From: DASRQK01 sp964436635
GTDB lineage: Bacteria; Bacteroidota; Bacteroidia; Sphingobacteriales; Sphingobacteriaceae
DNA length: 64,000 bases
Reading direction: 5' to 3'
NCBI GenBank assembly: GCA_964436635.1
Contig: CAYTDM010000010.1
Span: 5,392 to 69,391, forward strand
The notes under the pieces were generated by a model. The model was not told where the DNA came from, did no database searches, and saw only the letters and a list, made by a program, of their open reading frames with translations. A program made the translations under genes and the position numbers. Positions 57,779 through 64,000 of this stretch are shown here, piece by piece (the stretch's first letter is position 1; every line of letters begins with the position of its first letter).

Positions 57779-59272
57779 ATGAATATGAAAAAGAACAGAA
57801 TATTTTCCTTGGGTCTAACTGGTTTATTGTTGGGGGCAATAAGCTGGGGTTGGACCGTACGCACAGCGGAGCCGCCAGTGAATGCAGCATTAGTCAGTAC
57901 ATTTAAGAAAATCGATGAAGAGGTCAGTGCGCGCTCTGAGGCATATTTAAGATTGGGGGAGTCCATTGATCAAATCGGTCATCGCTTAACGGGTTCGCCG
58001 AACGGCGAAAAAGCCGAAGCATATGTGCATAATTTATTGCGTTCATATGGTTTCCAGAATGTGCGGTTTCAACCTTTTGAGGTGAATGGTTGGATTCGTG
58101 AAAGCTTGGATTTTAAGGTGTCTTTTGGAGGCCAAACGACCGTTTTAAAATCAGTGGCTTTAGCACTGACACCGGCAATAGCAAACTTAGATGGGGAGCT
58201 GGTGGACATGGGCAATGGCTTGGAGAATGATTACTTAGCAAATCCAGAAAAAGCGAAAGGCAAGATTGTATTAGCCGCTTTAAATATTTTGCCAGGAAGT
58301 CCAGATGGAACCAGAAATGTGCATCGTTCTGCAAAAGTAACTTTGGCTCATCAATATGGCGCGAAGGGAATCATCTTATTTAACAGTGTACCGGGTGGAA
58401 CTTTGTTAACTGGGACCGGATCGATTGACGGCACCTTATTAAGCATTCCAGCCATTACATTAGGTTTAGAGGATGGAATGAAATTAAAAGAAGTGCTATC
58501 TACACAAGCGGTGACAGGTCAATTGAAGATGCGGAATAAAACAGGTAAAATGACAGCTCGAAATGTGGTTGCACGCATTGAGGGCAGTGAATTTCCAGAT
58601 GAAATCATCGTAGTAGGCGGTCACTTAGATAGCTGGGATTTATCTCCAGGCGCAGTAGACAATGGTCTAGGATCTTTCTCGGTCATCGATATGGCGAGGA
58701 CCTTTATTCAATTAGGATTGAAACCAAAAAGAACGGTTGAATTCGTGTTGTTTATGGGTGAAGAGCAGGGTTTATTGGGGTCAAAGGCTTATGTGCGGGA
58801 TCTTCAAAAACAAGGTAAACTGGATCAGGTTCGCTTTATGATTAACTTCGACATGACGAATGATCCTAAGTTTTTCACAGCGACTTTAGAAGCTGCACGG
58901 CCGTTATTTCATGAAATTAGTGAAGCCGTCATGCAAGTGGATCCTTCCTTCCAGAATCGGTTCACACCTCGTGCTGGATTATATAGTGATCACCAACCGT
59001 TTATGTTGCAAGGCATTCCCACGGGTGGGGCAGGCGGAGGACAGTTAAGTCGTGAAGCAGGCAGCTGCTACCATGCAGATTGTGATGTGTTCAGTTTAGT
59101 GAATGATCTGGAAATGCGTAATACGGTACGCTTTGGGGCGATGCTTGCTTATGGGTTGGCGGATGCCCAGCAAATTCCAGTAAAGCGTTTAAATGATGGT
59201 GAAGTAAAGCAATTAATGCTTGATAATAAGTTAGAAGAATCTTTAAGAATCGGCGGAGACTGGCGTTGGTAA
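57779..59272 (+). CDS. M28-family zinc aminopeptidase
   Basis: A 497-residue exported peptidase (signal near LGLTGLLLGAISWGW). A PA-like domain lies at about 140-270 (KGKIVLAALNILPGSP, LAHQYGAKGIILFNSVPGG). The catalytic M28 domain has VVGGHLDSWD (zinc His, catalytic Asp), GAVDNGLGSF, the glutamates of FMGEEQGLLGS, MINFDMTNDP and CYHADCDVFS. Likely an aminopeptidase or carboxypeptidase Q-like enzyme in the periplasm. It is convergent with a small GNAT gene, and its terminator lies in that gene's last codons. Confidence 0.9.
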   Translation: MNMKKNRIFSLGLTGLLLGAISWGWTVRTAEPPVNAALVSTFKKIDEEVSARSEAYLRLGESIDQIGHRLTGSPNGEKAEAYVHNLLRSYGFQNVRFQPFEVNGWIRESLDFKVSFGGQTTVLKSVALALTPAIANLDGELVDMGNGLENDYLANPEKAKGKIVLAALNILPGSPDGTRNVHRSAKVTLAHQYGAKGIILFNSVPGGTLLTGTGSIDGTLLSIPAITLGLEDGMKLKEVLSTQAVTGQLKMRNKTGKMTARNVVARIEGSEFPDEIIVVGGHLDSWDLSPGAVDNGLGSFSVIDMARTFIQLGLKPKRTVEFVLFMGEEQGLLGSKAYVRDLQKQGKLDQVRFMINFDMTNDPKFFTATLEAARPLFHEISEAVMQVDPSFQNRFTPRAGLYSDHQPFMLQGIPTGGAGGGQLSREAGSCYHADCDVFSLVNDLEMRNTVRFGAMLAYGLADAQQIPVKRLNDGEVKQLMLDNKLEESLRIGGDWRW

Positions 59273-59296
59273 TCCCAATGGCAAACTTCCGCCGAT
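59249..59296. repeat. Inverted repeat spanning the M28 stop codon
   Basis: ATCGGCGGA (59249-59257, inside the gene) and TCCGCCGAT (59288-59296, after it) are exact reverse complements 30 bases apart. A 14-bp palindrome, CAGGTTTAAACCTG, follows at 59298-59311. Confidence 0.6.
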
Positions 59297-59319
59297 CCAG
59301 GTTTAAACCTGAATTTTAT

Positions 59320-59357
59320 AAAGACTTACAAGACATCATGTAGGTCTTTATTTTTTT
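59320..59357 (+). terminator. M28 peptidase terminator inside the GNAT gene end
   Basis: AAAGACTTAC (59320-59329) pairs with GTAGGTCTTT (59340-59349), with one G-T pair and a 10-base loop, followed by A and seven T (59351-59357). The last codons of the minus-strand GNAT gene (stop at 59326) lie inside it. Confidence 0.8.
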
Positions 59358-59604
59358 CCAATACTGCTTTCGCAAATGGACACAAAGGGATAATTTTAAC
59401 TCCTTTTTCACGTGCAAATTCTACTGCGCTGAGCACCATGCTTTTTCCCACGCCTTTGCCAGAAAATTTTGAGTCCGCCTCGGTGTGATCGATGATGAAT
59501 TGGGTCTTTCCAGCCCATGTATAGGTCATTAATCCTGCTTGTTCCCCATCTATATAAGCGGTGAACGTTCCCTTGTGATCATTTTCTGTGCGTTTGATTT
59601 CCAT
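59326..59604 (-). CDS. Small GNAT-like acetyltransferase (YjdJ/Acetyltransf_CG type)
   Basis: A 92-residue protein of the short GNAT family. GTFTAYIDGEQAGLMTYTWAG gives the first strands, IIDHTEADSKFSGKGVGKSMV the acetyl-CoA binding loop (V/I-x-x-x-x-G-x-G), and AREKGVKIIPLCPFAKAVLEKN the C-terminal strand and helix with the PLCPFA motif. The substrate is unknown. It lies downstream of the prolyl oligopeptidase gene on the same strand, separated by a strong hairpin. Confidence 0.85.
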   Translation of the reverse strand: MEIKRTENDHKGTFTAYIDGEQAGLMTYTWAGKTQFIIDHTEADSKFSGKGVGKSMVLSAVEFAREKGVKIIPLCPFAKAVLEKNKDLHDVL

Positions 59605-59653
59605 GCGATAAAATTTTGAGTATCTTTCTTTTGTTTACTCGTTCTTTAATGCA

Positions 59654-59690
59654 AAAATGGCGCCATTAAATCATTTAATGGCGCCATTTT
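59654..59690 (-). terminator. Perfect 18-bp inverted repeat after the prolyl oligopeptidase gene
   Basis: AAAATGGCGCCATTAAAT (59654-59671) and its exact reverse complement (59673-59690) are one base apart. Each arm also contains the palindrome AATGGCGCCATT. Read on the minus strand it lies just after the oligopeptidase stop (59692) and ends in five T, so it can serve as that gene's terminator. Confidence 0.8.
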
Positions 59691-59691
59691 C

Positions 59692-61842
59692 TTATTTAAT
59701 TACTTTATACGATGTGCCGGTTTGTTGGAATAAAAAGGCCCATTTATCGGTTTGCTCCGCAATCACCATCGCGGTAGGCTTTCCTGCACCATGCCCTGCA
59801 TTCGTTTCTATGCGGATAAGTACTGGATTTGGCCCCTGATGATATTCTTGTAAACGGGCTGCAAATTTAAAAGAATGCGCTGGAACGACTCGGTCATCGT
59901 GATCTGCGGTCGTAACCATGGTGGATGGGTACGAAACTCCCGGTTTCAAGGCATGATACGGAGAATAAGTGTGCAAATATTGGAACATTTCTTCGCTTTC
60001 TTCCGATGTACCATAATCATACGCCCATCCAGCCCCCGCTGTAAACTTATGGTACCTTAACATATCCAGCACCCCAACAGCCGGGAAGGCCACTTTAAAT
60101 AGCTCAGGTCGTTGGGTCATGGCCGCGCCCACTAATAACCCTCCATTTGATCCGCCTGCGATTCCAAGTTTCTCTGAAGAAGTGTATTTTTCAGCGATTA
60201 AATATTCTGCGGCAGCGATAAAGTCATCGAACACATTTTGCTTGCTTAATTTGGTACCCGCTAAATGCCATTTTTCACCATATTCACCCCCTCCACGTAA
60301 ATTTGCTACCGCATACACACCGCCTTGTTCTAAAAACACAATATTCGATGTGCTGAAGGAAGGCGTTAAACTGATGTTGAATCCTCCATACCCGTATAAT
60401 AGGGTTGGATTATTTCCATCCAGTTGAATGCCTTTTTTATAAGTAATGATTAATGGCACTTTCGTTCCGTCTTTAGACGTGTAAAACACTTGTTTCGATT
60501 CGTATTGAGTAGGGTCGAAATCTACTCCTGAAGCTTTATAAAGTTCCGAAGTTCCGTTTGCAATGTCGTATTTAAAGATGGATGGCGGGTATACATAGGA
60601 GGTAAACGAGTAATACAAGCTTTGATCCCCTTCTTTGGCTGAAAACCCAGAGGCACTTCCCACTCCAGGTAATTCGATGGTTCGTTCTAAGTTTCCATCC
60701 AGGCTGTATTGTTGAACCAGCGAGGTCGCATCCTTTAAATAATGTGCGAATAATTTTCCTCCACCTGTAGAAGGAGAAAGCACTTGTTCGGTTTCAGGAA
60801 TTAAATCGGTCCAGTTTTCAGGATTTGGCGAAGCCGCATCTGCCACCACTAATTTACCGTTAGGCGCATTTAGATTCGTGTATAAAACTAATTTTCCGCC
60901 GTTATGTGCTAAGACATAGTGTTCTTTATCCATGTTTGAAACGACGGGTACGATCTTATTTCCCTCTGCCGATACATCTTGAATATATAATTCATTGCCA
61001 CTGGTTGCGTTAGCTGCCGTAATCACTAAAAACTGCTCATCTTCGGTCAAGTAAGCGCCCAGATACCTTCGTGGTTGTTTGGCCCCGCCAAAAATCAATG
61101 CATCTTCAGACTGAGGTGTATTTAGTCGATGGAAAAATAATTTGTGCTGATCGGTCATGGCAGACAGCGCGCTTCCTTCCACGGGCTTCTCATAGCTGCT
61201 ATAATAAAATCCTTCATTTCCTTTCCAGGCTAAACCACTGAATTTTACATCCACTAAAGTGTCACCAACGACTGATTTATCTTCCGTGCGCATTACGACC
61301 ACCTTTCTCCAGTCTGACCCTCCTTCAGATAGTTGGTAGGCCACTAAACTGCCGTCTTTACTAAACTCTATCCCAGCTAAAGAGGTCGTTCCGTCACTGG
61401 AAAAGGAGTTTGGATCCAAAAAGACTTCAACGGCTCCATCCTCCCCTTTTTGCCGGTAGAGCACACTTTGGTTTTGCAACCCATCGTTTTTATAGAAGTA
61501 AGTATACGCACCTTCTTTAAAAGGAGCTGAGTATTTTTCGTAGTTCCAAAGTTTTTCTAATCGCGCCTGAATGGCAGATCGAAATGGAATTTGATCTAGA
61601 TAATGATTGGTTACTTTATTTTGAGCTTCTACCCATTGCTTGGTTTCCGCGGATAAATCATCTTCTAACCATCGGTACGGATCTTCCACTTCTTGGCCAA
61701 AATAGGTGTCCACCACCGGGACTTTTTCTGTTTCAGGGTACGATAGCAGTTTCATTTCTTCCGCTGGCGCAATCGTTTTTGGGTTGTTACAAGCATTCAA
61801 TACCATCACCATAAGTACAAGGATTCCAATATTTTTTTTCAT
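59692..61842 (-). CDS. Prolyl oligopeptidase family serine peptidase (S9A), lipoprotein
   Basis: A 716-residue enzyme with lipoprotein signal (ILVLMVMVLNAC). The N-terminal part starts with TYFGQEVEDPYRWLEDD, a hallmark of prolyl oligopeptidases, followed by a seven-bladed propeller. The C-terminal alpha/beta-hydrolase has ANLRGGGEYGEKWHLAG, the catalytic Ser in GIAGGSNGGLLVGA, the Asp region in TTADHDDRVVPAHSF and the His in NAGHGAGKPT. It cleaves short proline-containing peptides, probably in the periplasm. A well-matched promoter (TTTG, 20 bases, TAAGTTTG on the minus strand) precedes it. Confidence 0.94.
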   Translation of the reverse strand: MKKNIGILVLMVMVLNACNNPKTIAPAEEMKLLSYPETEKVPVVDTYFGQEVEDPYRWLEDDLSAETKQWVEAQNKVTNHYLDQIPFRSAIQARLEKLWNYEKYSAPFKEGAYTYFYKNDGLQNQSVLYRQKGEDGAVEVFLDPNSFSSDGTTSLAGIEFSKDGSLVAYQLSEGGSDWRKVVVMRTEDKSVVGDTLVDVKFSGLAWKGNEGFYYSSYEKPVEGSALSAMTDQHKLFFHRLNTPQSEDALIFGGAKQPRRYLGAYLTEDEQFLVITAANATSGNELYIQDVSAEGNKIVPVVSNMDKEHYVLAHNGGKLVLYTNLNAPNGKLVVADAASPNPENWTDLIPETEQVLSPSTGGGKLFAHYLKDATSLVQQYSLDGNLERTIELPGVGSASGFSAKEGDQSLYYSFTSYVYPPSIFKYDIANGTSELYKASGVDFDPTQYESKQVFYTSKDGTKVPLIITYKKGIQLDGNNPTLLYGYGGFNISLTPSFSTSNIVFLEQGGVYAVANLRGGGEYGEKWHLAGTKLSKQNVFDDFIAAAEYLIAEKYTSSEKLGIAGGSNGGLLVGAAMTQRPELFKVAFPAVGVLDMLRYHKFTAGAGWAYDYGTSEESEEMFQYLHTYSPYHALKPGVSYPSTMVTTADHDDRVVPAHSFKFAARLQEYHQGPNPVLIRIETNAGHGAGKPTAMVIAEQTDKWAFLFQQTGTSYKVIK

Positions 61843-61886
61843 ATCATTTCAAATCAAGGTTTATAATTAGAAAGCGATCATTCTTA

Positions 61887-61918
61887 CAAACTTACCCAAC
61901 GAATTTTGTAATCACAAA
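61887..61918 (-). promoter_or_regulatory. Prolyl oligopeptidase promoter
   Basis: On the minus strand TTTG (CAAA at 61915-61918), then 20 bases, then TAAGTTTG (CAAACTTA at 61887-61894). The start codon follows 44 bases on, at 61842. Confidence 0.6.
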
Positions 61919-61941
61919 TCTTAAGAATTTATGGTTGGTGC

Positions 61942-61972
61942 TTGCAAAAAATCGTTCGAATGCCTAAGTTTG
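61942..61972 (+). promoter_or_regulatory. lpxH promoter inside the upstream reading frame
   Basis: TTG at 61942-61944, 20 bases, then TAAGTTTG at 61965-61972. Transcription should start near 61978, between the possible start codons 61979 and 61991. The open frame that begins at 61931 cannot then be the true start. Confidence 0.5.
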
Positions 61973-61990
61973 GCCATCATGACGCTAAAC

Positions 61991-62752
61991 ATGTCGCTGC
62001 CCCAAGGCAAAAAAATCTATTTTGCATCCGATTTTCATCTGGGGTCGTATCCACTTTCGGATTCTATCGAACGGGAGCGCCGCGTCATCGCTTGGTTAGA
62101 TCAAGTTTCTTCAGACGCTGCAGTCATTGTTTTATTAGGCGATGTGTTTGACTTTTGGTTTGAATATAAGACGGTAGTGCCTAAGGGTTACGTCCGCTTT
62201 TTAGGTAAATTGGCTGAATTATCAGACAGAGGCATTCAACTTTTTTTCTTCAAGGGGAATCACGATATGTGGATGTTTGGGTACCTAAAGGAAGAATTGG
62301 GCGCGACCATCATTTCGAATGAGTGCCTCCTAAATTGCAACGGAAAACGTTTTTATTTGCATCATGGGGATGGTTTAGGACCTGGTGATCAAAGTTATAA
62401 ATTTTTGAAAACCATCTTTAGAAATCCACTTTGCCAATGGTTGTTCGCCAGGATCCATCCGAATCTGGGGATTTGGATCGCCCAAAAATGGTCGAAAAAT
62501 AGCCGCATTTCTTCGGGTAAAAAAGAAGAATTCGTTGGAGCGGAAGCAGAGTGGTTAGTGCAGTTTGCGACTGAGCAACAAAAGAAAACCCCAGTGGATT
62601 ACTTTGTTTTTGGCCATAGACACCTCCCATTAGATTTGCCTATTTCCGGTGGGAGTCGGTATGTGAATTTAGGAGAATGGATACATTTTAATTCCTATGC
62701 TTCCTTTGATGGAGAAAATCTAATCTTAGAAACCTGGCAAAGAAGCGAGTAG
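61991..62752 (+). CDS. lpxH: UDP-2,3-diacylglucosamine diphosphatase (LpxH type)
   Basis: About 253 residues of the calcineurin-like LpxH family, which removes UMP from UDP-2,3-diacylglucosamine to give lipid X in lipid A synthesis. IYFASDFHLGSYPL (D-x-H), VLLGDVFDFWFEY, FFKGNHDMWMFGYL, YLHHGDGLGPGDQSYKF and FVFGHRHLPLD complete the metal site. The frame is open from 61931, but a promoter lies inside that part. I therefore take MSLPQGKK at 61991, or MTLNMS at 61979, as start. It is divergent from the oligopeptidase gene. Confidence 0.88.
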   Translation: MSLPQGKKIYFASDFHLGSYPLSDSIERERRVIAWLDQVSSDAAVIVLLGDVFDFWFEYKTVVPKGYVRFLGKLAELSDRGIQLFFFKGNHDMWMFGYLKEELGATIISNECLLNCNGKRFYLHHGDGLGPGDQSYKFLKTIFRNPLCQWLFARIHPNLGIWIAQKWSKNSRISSGKKEEFVGAEAEWLVQFATEQQKKTPVDYFVFGHRHLPLDLPISGGSRYVNLGEWIHFNSYASFDGENLILETWQRSE

Positions 62753-62802
62753 ATTTGTCTACAAACACAAATATTTTCCCCTTATTTTTACTATTTTTTG
62801 CG

Positions 62803-62810
62803 TAATTTTG
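62803..62810 (+). promoter_or_regulatory. -7 box of prfA
   Basis: TAATTTTG matches TAnnTTTG and lies 61 bases before the prfA ATG. No clear TTTG at the -33 spacing. Confidence 0.5.
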
Positions 62811-62871
62811 CACCTTTCCGATTAAGTGTGAACAAAATAGCGGAATTCTATATCGGAGCGAATACATTTAT

Positions 62872-63936
62872 ATGCTAGAAAAATTAAAAGCGATCAAAGA
62901 TCGTTGGGAAGAAGTCGAGCGGGAGTTGACTAACCCAGAAACTATAAACGACATGTCTCGTTTTGCCAAATTGAATAAAGAATACAAAGATTTAGGTAAA
63001 ATTGTCGATCAGTACCATATCTACAAAAATATGGTCAGCAACATAGAAACAAATAAAAAAATTCTTGCTACTGAAAAAGATCAAGAATTGCGGGAGATGG
63101 CAAAAGAAGAGTTGGATATTCTTTTGGAAGACATCGAGAAAAAAGAAGAAGAAGTGCGCTTAATGTTGATTCCTAAGGATCCAGAAGATGCTAAAAATGC
63201 AATTTTGGAGATTCGAGGAGGTGCTGGAGGGGACGAAGCTTCTTTGTTCGCAGGCGATTTGTATAGGATGTATATGAGATTCTTTGAGGAGAAGGGCTGG
63301 CGTACTGAAGTGATGGATGTAACTGAAGGAACATCTGGCGGATACAAAGAGGTGATTTTAAAAGTCATCGGTGATGACGTGTATGGGCAGTTGAAATATG
63401 AGTCGGGCGTGCACCGGGTACAACGTGTACCGGATACGGAAGCTCAAGGTAGGGTGCATACTTCGGCAGCATCGGTTGCGGTTTTGCCTGAAGCAGAAGA
63501 AATCGACGTATATATTAATCCGGCAGATATCGAGTTGCAAACTTCTCGTTCTGGTGGGGCGGGTGGCCAAAACGTTAATAAAGTTGAAACAAAGGTGCAA
63601 TTAACGCATAAACCAACTGGTATTGTCGTGGTTTGTCAAATTGAACGATCACAATTAGGGAACCGTGAACGTGCGATGGAGATGCTTCGCTCTAGATTAT
63701 ATGAATTGGAGTTAAATAANNNNNNNNNNGCAAAACGTAAAACCATGGTGTCAGGTGGGGACCGATCGGCGAAAGTTCGTACCTATAATTATCCGCAAGG
63801 AAGGGTGACTGAACATCGCATTGGCTTAACTATGTATAACCTTTCAGCGATCATGGATGGCGATATTCAGAGCATTATTGATGCATTGCAATTTGCAGAA
63901 AACGCAGAAAAATTAAAAGAAGGTGCTACTTTATAA
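62872..63936 (+). CDS. prfA: Peptide chain release factor 1 (with a sequencing gap)
   Basis: A release factor for UAA and UAG codons. IRGGAGGDEASLFAGDLYRMY opens the core, ESGVHRVQRVPDTEAQGRVHTSAASV contains the PxT-type anticodon-like region, and SRSGGAGGQNVNKVETKVQLTH contains the GGQ loop that triggers peptide release. DRSAKVRTYNYPQGRVTEHRI ends the core. Ten N (63720-63729) interrupt the gene between LYELELN and AKRKTMV. The frame stays open, but comparison with the Escherichia coli protein suggests about three more residues belong there. A RF2-like identity is ruled out by the PxT and spacing. Confidence 0.95.
   Translation: MLEKLKAIKDRWEEVERELTNPETINDMSRFAKLNKEYKDLGKIVDQYHIYKNMVSNIETNKKILATEKDQELREMAKEELDILLEDIEKKEEEVRLMLIPKDPEDAKNAILEIRGGAGGDEASLFAGDLYRMYMRFFEEKGWRTEVMDVTEGTSGGYKEVILKVIGDDVYGQLKYESGVHRVQRVPDTEAQGRVHTSAASVAVLPEAEEIDVYINPADIELQTSRSGGAGGQNVNKVETKVQLTHKPTGIVVVCQIERSQLGNRERAMEMLRSRLYELELNXXXXAKRKTMVSGGDRSAKVRTYNYPQGRVTEHRIGLTMYNLSAIMDGDIQSIIDALQFAENAEKLKEGATL
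63720..63729. other. Assembly gap (10 N) in prfA
   Basis: Ten undetermined bases. The flanking codons keep frame with exactly ten, but the conserved length suggests the true gap is nearer 19 bases. Confidence 0.95.
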
Positions 63937-64000
63937 GCACTTAGGGATTTGGGGTGGATTTTTTTTAAAAAAAGCCTTGACAAATCAATAAATCGCACTA
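63937..64000. other. Right edge, no gene visible
   Basis: After the prfA stop there are 64 bases with a T-run (about 63960-63967) followed by A-run, but no clear stem in front of it. No reading frame or promoter can be supported here. Confidence 0.4.

Noticed and set aside
1..64000. tRNA or rRNA genes
   Set aside because: No cloverleaf with a TTCGA-type loop and no rRNA segment could be found in the intergenic regions on either strand; a covariance-model search was not possible here.

Overview
The window looks like chromosome of a Bacteroidota bacterium. The signs are a fused lpxC/fabZ gene, a PorX-type response regulator with a PglZ domain (type IX secretion regulator), Bacteroidota-restricted families (IPExxxVDY, DUF2480, DUF6427), a split DsbD, and many promoters matching the Bacteroidota -7 box TAnnTTTG, some with an upstream TTTG at about 19 bases. 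The EF-P loop type (PGN instead of PGK) hints at the Chitinophagales/Saprospirales side, but I cannot fix the order. One 10-N scaffold gap lies inside prfA.

Layout. 1-4460 is an accessory, visibly more G+C-rich and partly decayed stretch: gene remnants and palindromes (1-700), a KilA-N gene overlapping an ORF6N gene, a RecG-like/HATPase gene without its N-terminal half joined end to end to a membrane gene without its C-terminal half, and a UbiA-like membrane protein. 4737-12236 holds small enzymes (DUF1801, SRPBCC, methyltransferase, TIGR01777 epimerase), a phosphoesterase fused to a PQQ-type propeller, and a copper ATPase. 12371-23345 holds Ogt, PfkA, a split DsbD, an MlaF/MlaE lipid transporter, an SDR enzyme, a PspC/LiaF-like/RDD envelope cluster, pyruvate kinase and an IPExxxVDY protein. 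23622-30389 is acpP-fabF-rnc, hisS, pgk and convergent pgi. 30400-36243, all on the minus strand, is an ABC ATPase, a porin-like barrel, an anti-sigma-like protein, an ECF sigma factor, TsaE and PorX. 36468-42252 is an HD-lpxD-lpxC/fabZ-lpxA-ABC run followed by efp. 42318-64000 holds a serine hydrolase, a BamA/TamA-like protein divergent from a SpoU methyltransferase, purKE, an envelope cluster (DUF6427, barrel, LptC, PpiD-like), DUF2480, DUF3108, a shortened DUF3109, polyprenyl synthase, TerC, an M28 peptidase, a small GNAT, prolyl oligopeptidase, LpxH and PrfA.

How it fits together. Glycolysis is represented by pfkA, pgk, pgi and pyk. Lipid A synthesis has lpxA, lpxC, lpxD and lpxH, with fatty-acid supply from acpP, fabF and fabZ. 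Envelope assembly has the BamA-like protein, LptC, the PpiD-like protein, MlaEF and the DsbD pair.

Recurring oddities: (1) short tandem duplications (13-28 bp) next to gene starts or stops (DUF1801, ECF sigma, pfkA, pgk) and 18- or 27-bp units inside genes (ogt, pspC); (2) terminators of convergent genes placed inside or against the last codons of the opposing gene; (3) promoters so close to the start codon that the mRNA should be leaderless (pgk, lpxH). The most system-like candidate is the PorX-TsaE-repeat array-ECF sigma-anti-sigma-barrel run at 31.5-36.2 kb. I found no tRNA, rRNA, CRISPR array or insertion sequence with recognisable ends.
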